Part shown: in pieces, positions 1 to 10,942 of the stretch
Numbering within the stretch: position 1 is the stretch's first letter
Layout of the letters: the number at the start of each line of letters is the position of its first letter
Assembly: GCF_963082655.1 (NCBI RefSeq)
Contig: NC_081552.1
Span: forward strand, 65,711,247-65,775,246
Source of the DNA: Stomoxys calcitrans
Taxonomy: Eukaryota > Arthropoda > Insecta > Diptera > Muscidae
Reading direction: 5' to 3'
DNA: 64,000 nucleotides
Notes under the pieces: generated by a model
Databases searched by the model: none
What the model was told of the DNA's origin: nothing
The model's input: the letters and a program-made list of their open reading frames with translations, nothing else
Made by a program: the position numbers and the translations under genes

Positions 1-173
1 CTGATTTTGGTAATAAAATTCAATGATTTGCAAGCGTTGCTCGTTAGTAAGTCTATTCATGATGAAATGTCAAAGCATACTGAGCATCTTTCTCTTTGAC
101 ACCATGTCTGAAATCCCACGTGATCTGTCAAATACTAATGCATGAAAATCCTAACCGCAAAAAAATCACCCTT
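1..173. mobile_element. Mariner derivative, right terminal repeat (cut by window edge)
   Basis: Right terminal inverted repeat of the 607-bp long-TIR element seen complete at 42434-43040 and 51901-52507. It ends in CACCCTT followed by the TA at 174-175. Read on the minus strand it contains the first codons of a Tc1/mariner-type transposase (starting MNRLTNEQ), as each TIR of this family does. The rest of the element lies outside the window, so its central part cannot be judged. Confidence 0.85.
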
Positions 174-179
174 TAGTTA

Positions 180-1001
180 CTACGTAGTTAAGTGCAAATC
201 GGTCGATACATATATATCGGAGCTATATCTAAATCTGAACCGATTTTAATGGAATTTTGCAGATATGTTAAAATCTACAACAAAACAGTCCGTGCAAAAT
301 TTTGTGCAGATCTGTTGCAAATTGTAGCTACAACAGCTATTTAAGTGCAAATCGGGCGATACATATATATGGAAGCTATATCTAAATCTGAACCGATTTT
401 TTTCAAAACCAAAAGTGTTCGTCCTTGGGTCATAAAAGTGGTACCTGCAAAATTTCATAATGATTGGACAACAATTTCTTCAAATTAGGTTCAGCTTTGG
501 ATAAAGCTCCCATATACAGGGTGGCTGATGAAAGCCGCTACCAAAAAAAAATGTAATAACTTTTTTTCTATTTAATAATAATAATTTAATAATTAATTTA
601 ATTAATTAATTAATTAATTTAATTAATAATAATTTAATAATTAATTTAATAATTTAATTTAACATGAATAAAAGAAAAATGTATTCCATACACCGAAAAA
701 AAAATGTAGCAATATTCATCATTGTAGCAATATTCATCAGCCACCCTGTATATGTATCGCCCGATTTACACTTATAAGGTTGTAATAAACACAATTTGTA
801 CTCGATCTGCACAAAATTTGGCACGGATTGTTTTGTTACTGATATTTTTTTATAGAAATTTTTTTATTATAGAAACCATCAAATGCAACGAGACACTAAA
901 ATGGATTCCGGAAATCTAACCCCTAAGAATTTAGAGAAAAATTGCTGAGATTCGACAAGTCAATTTCCCACAAAACATGACCTCATATCATAGGCAATTT
1001 T
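180..1001. repeat. F repeat: 153-bp tandem units, split by a MITE
   Basis: Units begin GTGCAAATCGG and carry GGAGCTATATCTAAATCTG. Two successive starts lie at 192 and 345, a spacing of 153 bp, the same as the DINE-A and DINE-B arrays. The sequence resumes after the MITE at 749 with TATGTATCGCCCGATTT. The right part, to about 1001, is more degenerate. Related F sequence lies at 15776-16113 and 46519-46817. It is probably the internal array of a third member of the same repeat superfamily (inference). The short open frame here is repeat-derived. Confidence 0.7.
517..748. mobile_element. MITE with CAGGGTGGCTGATGAA terminal repeats
   Basis: A 232-bp element whose left end CAGGGTGGCTGATGAA is repeated in inverse at the right end (TTCATCAGCCACCCTG, ending 748). 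TA lies directly outside both ends (515-516 and 749-750), the target duplication of Tc1/mariner elements. The interior is not coding and holds an ATTA/TTAA low-complexity tract at about 570-665. It interrupts F repeat sequence that is continuous if the MITE is removed. The TIR is short and the element has no transposase, so it must have been mobilised in trans (family knowledge). Confidence 0.85.
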
Positions 1002-2107
1002 TATACCCTCCACCATAGGATAAGGGGTATACTAATTTCGTCATTCTGTTCGTAACTACTCGAAATATTCGTCTGAGACCCCATGAAGTACATATATTGT
1101 TGATGGTCGCGACATTTTATGTTGATCTAGCCATGTCCGTCCGTCTGTCCGTCCGTCCGTCGAAAGCACGCTAACTTCCGAAGGAGTAAAGCTTGCCGCT
1201 TGAAATTTTGCACAAATACTTCTTATTAGTGTAGATCGGTTGGTATTGTAAATGGGCCATATCGGTCCATGTTTTGAGATAGCCGATTGGGATGAAATTT
1301 TCCACGACGTGTTTTGTTATGAGATCCAACAACTGTGCCAAGTATGGTTCAAATCTGTTTATAACCTGATATAGCTGCCATATAAACCGATCTTGCGTCT
1401 TGACTTCTTGAGCCTCTAGAGTGCGCAATTCTTATCCGATTGGAATGAAATTGTGCACGACGTGTTTTGTTACGATATCCAACAACTGTGCCAAGTATCG
1501 TTCAAATTGGTCCATAACCTTATATAGCTGTCATATAAACCGATCTTGGGTCTTGACTTCTTGAGCCTCTAGAGGGCGCAATTCCTATCGGATTTGGCTG
1601 AAATTTCGCAAGACGTTTTTTATTGTTGCTTTCAACAACTATGTCAAATAAAGTACAAGTCGGTTCATAAACTGATATAGCTGCCATATAAACCGATCTG
1701 GGATCTTGACTTCTTGAGCCTCTAGAGATCGCAAGTATTATCAGATTTGCATGAAATTTTGTACGAGGGATTCTTTCATAAACATCAACATACGTGTTTA
1801 TTATGGTCTGAATCGGTCCATAGCCCGATACAGCTCCCATATAAATCGATCTCTCTATTTTACTTTTTGAGCTCATAAAGAGCGCAATTCTTATTCGAAT
1901 CGGCTGACATTTTACACAGGTCTCCAACATATAATTTAATTGTGGTCCAAACCGGACCATATCTTGATATTGCTCTAATAGAGCAAATATTTTCTTATAT
2001 CCTGTTTTGCCTAAGAAGAGTTGCCGGGAAAAGAACTCGACAAATGCGATCCATGGTGGAGGGTATATAAGATTCGGCCCGGCCGAACTTAGCACGCTTT
2101 TACTTGT
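1002..2107 (+). mobile_element. DINE-A, complete copy (tandem partner 1)
   Basis: Complete 1106-bp copy with 5' TATACC, the conserved AAGTATATATATTCTTGATC-type block (here diverged), CCGT microsatellite at about 1137-1163, several 153-bp units, 3' GGTGGAGGGTATATAAG, the TTCGGCC/GGCCGAA hairpin at about 2073-2090 and terminal ACTTGT. The 5' end sits after a T run (CAATTTT). The next copy starts at the following base. The minus-strand open frame of about 200 codons at 1520-2122 is a read-through of the repeat units and not a gene. Confidence 0.85.
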
Positions 2108-2811
2108 TATACCCTCCACCATAAGATGGGGGGTATACTAATTTCGTCATTCTGATTGTAACTACTCGAAATTTTCGTCTGAGACCCCATAAAGTATATA
2201 TATTCTTGATAGTCGTGAAATTTTATGTCGATCTAGCCATGTCCGTCCGTCTGTCCGTCCGTCCGTCTGTCCGTCCGTCCGTCTGTCTGTCGAAAGCACG
2301 CTAAATTCCGAAGGAGTAAAGCTAGCCGCTTGAAATTTTGCACAAATACTTCTTATTAGTGTAGGTCGGTTGGTATTGTAAATGGGCCATATCGGTCCAT
2401 GCTTTGATATAGCTGCCATATAAACCGATCTTGGGTCTTGACTTCTTGAGCCTCTAGCGCAATTCTTATCCGATTGGAATGAAATTTTGAACAACGTGTT
2501 TTGTTATTATATCCAACAACTGTGCCAAGTATGGTTCAAATCGGTTCATAACCTTATATAGCTGCCATATACACCGATCTGGGGTCTTGACTTCTTGAGC
2601 GTCTAAAGTGCGCAATTCTTATCCGATTGGAATGAAATTTTGCAACACGTGTTTTGTTACGATATCCAACAACTGTGCTAGGTATGGTTCAAATCGGTCC
2701 ATAACCTGATATAGCTGTCATATAAACCGATCTGGGGTCTTGACTTCTTGAACCTCTAGAGTGCGCAATTCTTATCCGATTGGAATGAAATTTTGCACGA
2801 CGTGTTTTGTT
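2108..2811 (+). mobile_element. DINE-A, 3'-truncated (tandem partner 2)
   Basis: Starts TATACC directly at the ACTTGT of the preceding copy. It has the 5' block, a CCGT/CTGT tract at about 2240-2292 and about three 153-bp units, then stops abruptly at about 2811 in TTTTGTT. The 3' hairpin end is missing. Confidence 0.85.
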
Positions 2812-2867
2812 CCTCATTGCTAATTGGAGTCCTCACGCCTTAGAAGAATTATTATTATGGTTATTTA

Positions 2868-2924
2868 GGGTGGTCACCCATAGGAGTAGGGATAAAATGC
2901 TTTCCTGTGGCACTTTATTCCGCT
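2868..2924 (-). mobile_element. Short I-group LINE fragment
   Basis: About 55 bp resembling the LINE reverse-transcriptase region at 30459-30510 (shared CACCCATAGGAGT and GATAAAATGC). It is wedged between a truncated DINE-A and the end of a D element, with about 55 bp of unassigned DNA before it (2812-2867). Too short to classify further. Confidence 0.5.
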
Positions 2925-5525
2925 CCGCTGCGCCTTCTTTCATTCTTTTGTTTTATCTGAGTCCTATACGGTCACGTCAGAAATTAAGTCCTGGTACGGC
3001 CTTTAAGATATTTCGCGCCAATGTGGATATTGTATTGGTGCTCTTCTTCACCTTTCACTGAAGCCTTTTATTGCTATGATCGGTAAATATGTCCGGCAAG
3101 GGGGTGTTTTTGGGGGGTGAGGCAGATCCCCATATATCGGATTCGTGCTCTGGTCTCAAATACCTTTCTTTTGAGTCCCATATTGTCATTATAGGTTTCT
3201 ATACAATTTGGCTGGTGGTTTTGGAGATGGGCGGCCCTATTGATATCCCACCCTAAATAAGGATAGAAATATTTGTATTTAAGTTATTATAAACAAACAA
3301 AATTTCGCTTAAATCGCCCCACCCATTTCCGAGATCTGGCGTTCTTGAAAATAGGGTATGGGGAGGGTCCGCCCATTAAAGTTTGGATGTTAGTTTTACA
3401 TCATTCTTTTGGATTTGGTGGTGGATTGGAGTAGCCAAACTCTTTGTCCGAATGTGGATATCAGATTCATACTGCACTCCCAAAAATCACATATTGCTAT
3501 AGTCGGTATAAATATGTCCAGTTTGAGAGACATGCAGGGTGGGGCGGCCACCCGCGTACTTAGCCCTGAAAAATAACAGCATCGTGCTCTACTCTCAAAT
3601 TTCTTTAGTTTGAGCCCCAATTGTTATTGGTTTAGGGAGTGTTTATGGGGTGACACGACCCCCAAACATTTGGCCTCAAAATTTGATATCAAATTCGTTT
3701 TGTTCTATCAAATACTTATTATTTATCACAATAGTAGGCAACCATGACCGGCTTAAACGGAGTTTACCAAATTCGCATACCAACTCCCAAAGAACTTTCA
3801 TTCGATACCCATTTTGTGACATGGAGGCCCCGTAGACACGTTGGACCAAATTCTTATAACAGATGTGTACTCACCTCCCAAATATTTTTCATTTGATGCT
3901 CATATTGTCCCAATCTGTAAATATGTCCTGTTTAGGGGTTTTGGTGGGTGGGAAGGCGCCTCAGACACCAAAAATAATTTTCTATATCAGCATTGGACTC
4001 TACCTTTAAATAGCTTTCATTTGATATTCATATTGTCCCTATCAAGGCCTTCCCACTTCCCTATTAGGAGGGCCCACAGACACCAAAAATAAATTTTTGT
4101 GTCAGATTTGAGTTCTACTTTTAAATACTTTTCATTTGTTATCCATATTGCTCAAAGCGGTTAAAGTGTCCTGTTGGGTGTTGTTTTTGGGAGTGGGGGC
4201 CCCTTGACACTTTGGGTAACATTTTAATGCCAAGTTCGTACTCTACTCTTAAATACATTTCATTTGATACCTATATTGCCCAAAGCGGTGAAAGTGTCCT
4301 CTTGGGGCTTTTTCGGGGGTGGGGGACCTCCCCGAAAATGAATAGTGAAATTTGTATAGCAAATTCGTACTCTACTCTTAAATACCTTTCGTTTGATACC
4401 CATATTGTCCCGTGTACCGAATGGGTTTTGGGGAGGGGCGTCCCCCCAAGTTATTTGACCCTAAAATTTTTTACCAATTTCGTGTTTTTGGTGTACCATA
4501 AGGTGGCATACAAAATTTTTCTTAAATCGGTGCACGCATCTCTTAAATCTGGCGTTTCTGAAACTTGTGGTATAGGGGAAGGTCAAAATGTTTTCCAATT
4601 TCAAATACCTTTCATTTGAGCCTCATAACAGCATGGTCGGCAAATTTTTACCTTTGGGAAGTTTTTGGGGAAGGATCGGTGCCCCAGATACATATTCCCA
4701 CAGTTGGATATTTGTATTCAACTCCCAAATACCTTTATTTGAGCTCCATATTGCGATGGTGAGTAAATAATTGCTGTTTGTCGTCTATTTTGGGAAAGGG
4801 GTAGACCCCCAGAAAATTGGTCCCAAAAGTGGGTATCAATTTCATATGAGCCCCACATTGACATGGTCGGTAAATATGGCCGATTTAGGGGTGTTTTGGT
4901 GAGTGGGTTGGTCCCCCAAATACTAAGCCCTGAAAAAAATATCAGCTACGTGCTCTATTCTCATGTATCTATATATTATTTATTTGAACCCCATATTGGC
5001 ATTGGCCTCGAAATTAGATATCAAATTCGTTTTCTAATCTCAAATACCTTTCATTTAAGTCTCTTATTGCAAAACTCAGCAAATATGTCCGGTTTGGGGT
5101 CTGGGCCCCAAAAACAATCAATATCGAGCTTTACTGTCATGAAGACCCAAATTGTCTTAGCGAGCAACTACGTCCTATTTGGGAGGTTTTTATGGTGTTG
5201 GGACGTCCCCTAGACAATTGGTCCCGAATGTTGATATCAGATTCGTAGTCTACTCCAATACCTTTCATTTGAGCCCTATATTTCCATAATCGGCAAACAT
5301 GACCGGTATGGGGGATGGGGCGGCCACTCAGTGACTCGGCCTTGAAAATATATATCAGATTCGTGCCCTACTTCAAAATACCTTTTACTTAAGCCCCATA
5401 TTGCAATGGTCAGCAAATATTTCCTATTTGAGTGGTGTTATGGGGTGGGGTGGCCCCATGGGCATGTTTTTGAGGAGGGACGCCCCCCAAACACTTTGTC
5501 CCACATTTAGATATCAGATTCATAT
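2925..5525 (-). mobile_element. D element, long diverged copy
   Basis: The left end (about 2925-2945) is the CCGCTCCGCTGCGCC terminal motif of D elements. The body is diverged units of roughly 120-145 bp that alternate CCTTTCATTTGAGCCCCATATTG-like text with G-rich and C-rich stretches. The flank with the transposon's TTTGTTTG end is missing; the copy stops at 5525 where a DINE-A begins. Scattered plus-strand open frames (for example 3841-4092, 4212-4619, 4863-5213) share only repeat-unit phrases and are not genes. Confidence 0.65.
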
Positions 5526-6062
5526 TATACCATAAGATGGGGGGTATACTAATTTCGTCATTCTGATTGTAACTACTCGAAATATTCGTCTGAGACCCCA
5601 TAAAGTATATATATTCTTGATCGTCGTGAAATTTTATGTCGATCTAGCCTTGTCCGTCCGTCTGTCCGTCCGTCCGTCTGTCTGTAGAAAGCACGCTAAC
5701 TTCCGAAGGAGTAAAGCTAGCCGCTTGAAATTTTGCATAAATACTTCTTATTAGTGTAGGTCGATTGGTATTGTAAATGGGCCATATCGGTCTATGTTTT
5801 GATATAGCTGCCATATAAACCGATCTTGGGTCTTGACTTCTTGAGCCTCTAGAGTGCGCAATTCTTATCCAATTGCAATGAAATTTTGCACGACGAGTTT
5901 TGTTACGATATTCAACAACTGTGCCAATTATGGTTCAAATCGGTTTATAACCTGATATAGCTGTCATATAAACCGATCTTGGGTCTTGACTTCTTGAGCC
6001 TCTAGAGTGCGCAATTCTTATCCGATTGGGATGAAATTTTGCACGAAATGTTTTGTTATGAA
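5526..6062 (+). mobile_element. DINE-A 5' part in an inverted composite
   Basis: Begins TATACC but lacks the usual CTCCACC just after it (reads TATACCATAAGATGG). It has the conserved block, CCGT/CTGT tract and about two 153-bp units, and breaks at about 6062 where strand polarity flips. Confidence 0.8.
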
Positions 6063-6436
6063 TTACACACTCTAGAGGCTCAAGAAGTCAAGACCCAAGA
6101 TTTTATGTCGATCTAGCCTTGTCCGTCCGTCTGTCCGTCCGTCCGTCTGTCTGTAGAAAGCACCCTAACTTCCGAAGGAGTAAAGCTAGCCGCTTGAAAT
6201 TTTGCATAAATACTTCTTATTAGTGTAGGTCGATTGGTATTGTAAATGGGCCATATCGGTCCATGTTTTGATATAGCTGCCATATAAACCGATCTTGGGT
6301 CTTGACTTCTTGAGCCTCTAGAGTGCGCAATTCTTATCCGATTGCAATGAAATTTTGCACGACGAGTTTTGTTACGATATTCAACAACTGTGCCAATTAT
6401 GGTTCAAATCGGTCCATGTTTTGATATAGCTGCCAT
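6063..6436 (+). mobile_element. Rearranged DINE-A: 38-bp inverted piece plus duplicated 5' segment
   Basis: About 6063-6101 is unit sequence in minus polarity (CTCTAGAGGCTCAAGAAGTC). At about 6100 it switches back to plus polarity and repeats the segment seen at about 5631-5975 (microsatellite, GCATAAATACTTC variant and unit start) almost base for base. Shared variants such as GTAGAAAGCAC and GCATAAATA show a local duplication rather than an independent insertion. Confidence 0.75.
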
Positions 6437-7083
6437 CAAGAAGTCAAGACCCAAGATCGTTTGATATGGCAGCTATATCAGGTTATAGGCCAATTTGAAC
6501 TATACTTGGCAAAAATGTTGGATATCATAAAAAAAACACGTCGTGCAAAATTTCATTCCAATTGGATAAGAATTGCACACTCTAGAGGCTCAAGAAGTCA
6601 AGACCCAAGATCGGTTTATATGGCAGCTATATCAAAACATGGACCGATTTGAGCCATACTTGGCATGGTTGTTCGATATCATAACAAAACACGTCGTGCA
6701 AAATTTCATTCCAATTGGAAAAGAATTGCGCACTCTAGAGGCTTAAGAAGTCAAGACCCAAGACCGGTTTATATGACAGCTATATCAAAATATGGACCGA
6801 TATGGCCCATTTACAATACCAACCGACCTACTTTTATAAGAAGTATTTGTGCAAAATTTCAAGCGGCTAGCTTTACTCCTTCGGAAGTTAGCGTGCTTTC
6901 GACAGACAGACGGACGGACGGACGGACAGACGGACGGACAGACGGACGGACATGGCTAGATCGACATAAAATGTCGCGACGAACAAGAATATATATACTT
7001 TATGGGGTCTCAGACGAATATTTCGAGTAGTTACAAACAGAATGACGAAATTAGTATACCCCCATCTTATGGTGGAGGGTATA
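6437..7083 (-). mobile_element. DINE-A 5' half, opposite orientation
   Basis: Minus-polarity units, microsatellite (about 6900-6952), conserved block and 5' terminus GGTATA ending 7083. Together with 5526-6062 it gives an element with two 5' ends and no 3' hairpin. Open frames at 6461-6652 and 6665-7030 are repeat read-through (SRSQDPRSVYMAAIS-type peptide). Confidence 0.8.
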
Positions 7084-8097
7084 AAAATAAACCGATCTAA
7101 ACCATATACGTCGAAAGGCCTAATATAAGTCACTGTGTCAAATTTCAGTGAAATCGGATTATAAAAGCGCTTTTATGGGGCCAAGACTTAAAATCGAGAT
7201 ATCGGTCTACATGGCAGCTATATACAAATCTGGACCGATTTGGGCCAAGTTGAAGAAAAATGTGGAAGAGCTTAACTCAACTGACTATCCCAAATTTCGG
7301 CGAAATCGGACAATAAATTCGCCTTATATGGGCCCACTACCTTAAATCGAGAGATCGATCTATATGGCATCTATATCCAAATTTGAACCGATCTGGGATA
7401 AATTGAAGAAAGATGTCGAGGGGCTTAACACAACCCACTGTCCCAAATTTCGGCGACATCGGAAATAAATGCGCCTTTTATGGCCCCAAAACCTTAAATC
7501 AAGAGATCGGTCTATATGGCAGCTATATCCAAATCTGTACTGATCTGGGCCAAATTGAAGAAGGATGTCGAAGAGCCTAACACAACTCACTGTCCCAAAA
7601 TTCAGCAATACCGGATAATAAATGTGGCTTTTATGGGTCTAAGACCATAAATCGACGGATCGGTCTACTTGACCGCTATATCCAAATCTGAACCGATCCG
7701 GGCCAAATTGAAGAACGATGTCGAGGAGCCTAATACAACTCACTGTCCCAAATTTCGGCGACATCGGACAATAAATGCGCCTTTTATGGCCCCAAAACCT
7801 TTATCCAGAGATCGGTCTATATGGTAGCTATATCCAAATCTGTACCGATCTGGGCCAAATTGAAGAAGGATTTCGAAGAGCCTAACACAACTCACTGTCA
7901 CAAAATTCAGTAAAATCGGATAATAAATGTGGCTTTTATGGTCCTAAGACCTTAAATCGACGGATCGGTCTATATGGCAGCTATATCCAAATCTGGACTG
8001 ATTTGAGCCAAATTGAAGTATGATGCCAAGTGGCCAAATATAACTTACTATCCCAAATTTCATCAAAATCGGATAATAAATGTGGCTTTTGGCTTTT
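7084..8097 (-). mobile_element. DINE-B internal array, duplication copy 1
   Basis: About six diverged DINE-B units; GATCGGTCT marks at 7505, 7658, 7810 and 7963 give spacings of 153, 152 and 153 bp. Neither terminus is present: the left side abuts the DINE-A 5' end and the right side breaks at about 8097 into a copied D fragment. This is the first half of a 1334-bp duplication. Confidence 0.8.
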
Positions 8098-8099
8098 GG

Positions 8100-8397
8100 C
8101 GTGCCCTACTTCAAAATACCTTTTACTTAAGCCCCATATTGCAATGGTCAGCAAATATTTCCTATTTGAGTGGTGTTATGGGGTGGGGTGGCCCCATGGG
8201 CATGTTTTTGAGGAGGGACGCCCCCCAAACACTTTGTCCCACATTTAGATATCAGATTCATATTATACTATAAGATGGGGGGTATACTAATTTCGTCATT
8301 CTGATTGTAACTACTCGAAATATTCGTCTGAGACCCCATAAAGTATATATATTCTTGATCGTCGTGAAATTTTATGTCGATCTAGCCTTGTCCGTCC
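8100..8397 (+). repeat. 298-bp copy of 5362-5659 (D end plus DINE-A 5' end)
   Basis: Matches 5362-5659 almost perfectly by eye, including the D/DINE-A junction and the missing CTCCACC. One difference seen is TATACT here against TATACC. It is a transplanted fragment, not an independent element pair, and it ends in TCCGTCC at 8397, joined to the second copy of the DINE-B array. Confidence 0.85.
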
Positions 8398-9727
8398 ATC
8401 TTATGGTGGAGGGTATAAAAATAAACCGATCTAAACCATATACGTCGAAAGGCCTAATATAAGTCACTGTGTCAAATTTCAGTGAAATCGGATTATAAAA
8501 GCGCTTTTATGGGGCCAAGACTTAAAATCGAGATATCGGTCTACATGGCAGCTATATACAAATCTGGACCGATTTGGGCCAAGTTGAAGAAAAATGTGGA
8601 AGAGCTTAACTCAACTGACTATCCCAAATTTCGGCGAAATCGGACAATAAATTCGCCTTATATGGGCCCACTACCTTAAATCGAGAGATCGATCTATATG
8701 GCATCTATATCCAAATTTGAACCGATCTGGGATAAATTGAAGAAAGATGTCGAGGGGCTTAACACAACCCACTGTCCCAAATTTCGGCGACATCGGAAAT
8801 AAATGCGCCTTTTATGGCCCCAAAACCTTAAATCAAGAGATCGGTCTATATGGCAGCTATATCCAAATCTGTACTGATCTGGGCCAAATTGAAGAAGGAT
8901 GTCGAAGAGCCTAACACAACTCACTGTCCCAAAATTCAGCAATACCGGATAATAAATGTGGCTTTTATGGGTCTAAGACCATAAATCGACGGATCGGTCT
9001 ACTTGACCGCTATATCCAAATCTGAACCGATCCGGGCCAAATTGAAGAACGATGTCGAGGAGCCTAATACAACTCACTGTCCCAAATTTCGGCGACATCG
9101 GACAATAAATGCGCCTTTTATGGCCCCAAAACCTTTATCCAGAGATCGGTCTATATGGTAGCTATATCCAAATCTGTACCGATCTGGGCCAAATTGAAGA
9201 AGGATTTCGAAGAGCCTAACACAACTCACTGTCACAAAATTCAGTAAAATCGGATAATAAATGTGGCTTTTATGGGCCTAAGACCTTAAATCGACGGATC
9301 GGTCTATATGGCAGCTATATCCAAATCTGGACTGATTTGAGCCAAATTGAAGTATGATGCCAAGTGGCCAAATATAACTTACTATCCCAAATTTCATCAA
9401 AATCGGATAATAAATGTGGCTTTTGGCGTAAGACCCTCAATCGGCGGATCAGTCGATATGGGGGCTATATCAAGATATACTCCGATATAGCCCATCTTTG
9501 AATTTAACCTGCTTATGGACCAAAAAAGAATCTGTGCAAAGTTTTAGCTCAATATCTTTATTTTTAAAGACTGTGTTTCAACAGACAAACGGACGGACGC
9601 CAGATCTTCTTAGAGTTTTACGCTGATCAAGACTTTGTATTCCTTATAGGGTCGGAAATGGATATTTCGATGTATTGCAAACGGAATGACAAAATGAATA
9701 TACCCTCATCCTTCGGTGATGGGTATA
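8398..9727 (-). mobile_element. DINE-B array, duplication copy 2, with 5' end
   Basis: 8398-9424 repeats 7064-8090 with one substitution noticed by eye (GGTCCTAAG at about 7951 against GGGCCTAAG). Beyond 9424 it continues into a normal DINE-B 5' region: GGGGGCTATATCAAGATATA, a short ACGG tract at about 9589, a diverged conserved block and 5' terminus GGGTATA ending 9727. The frames at 8482-8679 and 8694-8942 are the same peptides as in copy 1. Confidence 0.85.
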
Positions 9728-10942
9728 CAAATTTGGTATTAGGTATTTTTTGTTTGTTTGTTCCCTATAGACTCCAAAACGGCTGAATCGATTACCTTGA
9801 AATTATCACAGATTGTGTAGGTTGGTCTGGAAGGAGACATAGGCTATATAATTTTTTGACATGTGGAGGGGGGCGAACCCTTCTCCTTACCACAAAAGTA
9901 CTACCCAAAAATAAAAGTGGACCGATGGGGATAATATGAATGAAAGGTGTTCAGGAATAGAGTGCGAATTTCATAATAAAATTGGGTCCAAGTTACTGGG
10001 AGGGCCGCCCAAGCCATAAACCCCTTAAACGTAGATTTATTTGGCGATCGTGACAATATGGGACTCAAATGAAAGGTATTCGGGAGTAGATTACGAATAT
10101 AATCAGAGAGGAGGTATAGGCTATATAATCTGTTGATATTGGAGGGGTGGACCCTTCCCCGTTACCTCAAAAACACCACCCAAAATCAAAAGTGGACAGA
10201 TAAGGACAATATGGTTTTCAAATGAAAAGTATGCGGGAGAAGATAATGAATCTGGTATGCAAATTCATGTCTAAGTATAGTATATAACCCCCCCCCCCCC
10301 CCCCCCAAAATGCTCAAAATGGGCACATTAGCCAATCATGGCTATATGGGACTCGGAATGTTTGTTTGTTCCGTATAGACTCAAAAACTGCAGAACAGGT
10401 TTTCTCGAAATTTTCGCATATTGGTAGGTTGATCTGGAAGGAAACATAGGCTATATAATTTTTCGATATCGGAAGGGGGGCGGACACCAAAGACCTGCAA
10501 AATCAAAAGTGGATCGATCGGGACAATATGAGTATCAAATGAAAGGTATTGGAGAGTTAAATACGAATATGGTATTAAAATATGAGCCTAAGTACCCATC
10601 GGGCCGCCCCTACCCCAAAACTCCCCCAAACGTTCATGTCAATATGGGGCTCAAATGAAAGGTATTCAGAAATCGATTTGGAATAATGCCATACAATTAT
10701 GGCATATGAAGTCGGATTGGAGTATAGGGGGTCACCCCCCCCGCAAAAACGCCCCAAAGAGCATGAGACCCATTATGACTACATGGGACTCGGCCGAACA
10801 AATTTTCTTAAAATTTTGACAGATTGTGTAAGTTGTTTGGGAGTGAAGCACAAATTAAATATTAAGTTTTCAGTCGAAATGTCTGAAGAACCATCCCTCC
10901 CCTAAAAATCACTTCTGATTACCCTAATTTTCAAAAAAAAAA
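9728..10942 (+). mobile_element. D element, two 5' ends in tandem
   Basis: Starts with a TTTG-repeat leader and CTATAGACTCCAAAACGG at about 9750-9785, followed by AATATGGG/AATGAAAGGTATT units. A second leader (TTTGTTTGTTCCGTATAGAC) starts at about 10357, so this is two partial copies in direct repeat. A run of 19 C lies at 10288-10306. The GC-rich 3' end was not found; the copy runs into the A-rich start of a DINE-B. Confidence 0.65.

Noticed and set aside
570..665. ATTA/TTAA tract as a replication origin or scaffold site
   Set aside because: It is the low-complexity core of a TA-flanked MITE; nothing else supports an origin.
1520..2122. 200-codon minus-strand frame as a gene
   Set aside because: It spans several 153-bp DINE-A units plus the end of the next copy; the peptide is the unit read in one frame and recurs in all arrays with frameshifts.
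3841..5213. Series of plus-strand frames sharing PxYSTLKY(I/L)SF-type peptides as a gene family
   Set aside because: They are translations of D units (CTACTCCCAAATACCTTTCA) and shift frame from unit to unit.
7148..8942. Two identical small genes (65 and 82 codons, present twice)
   Set aside because: Identity is due to the recent 1334-bp DNA duplication, and the frames lie in DINE-B units on opposite strands.
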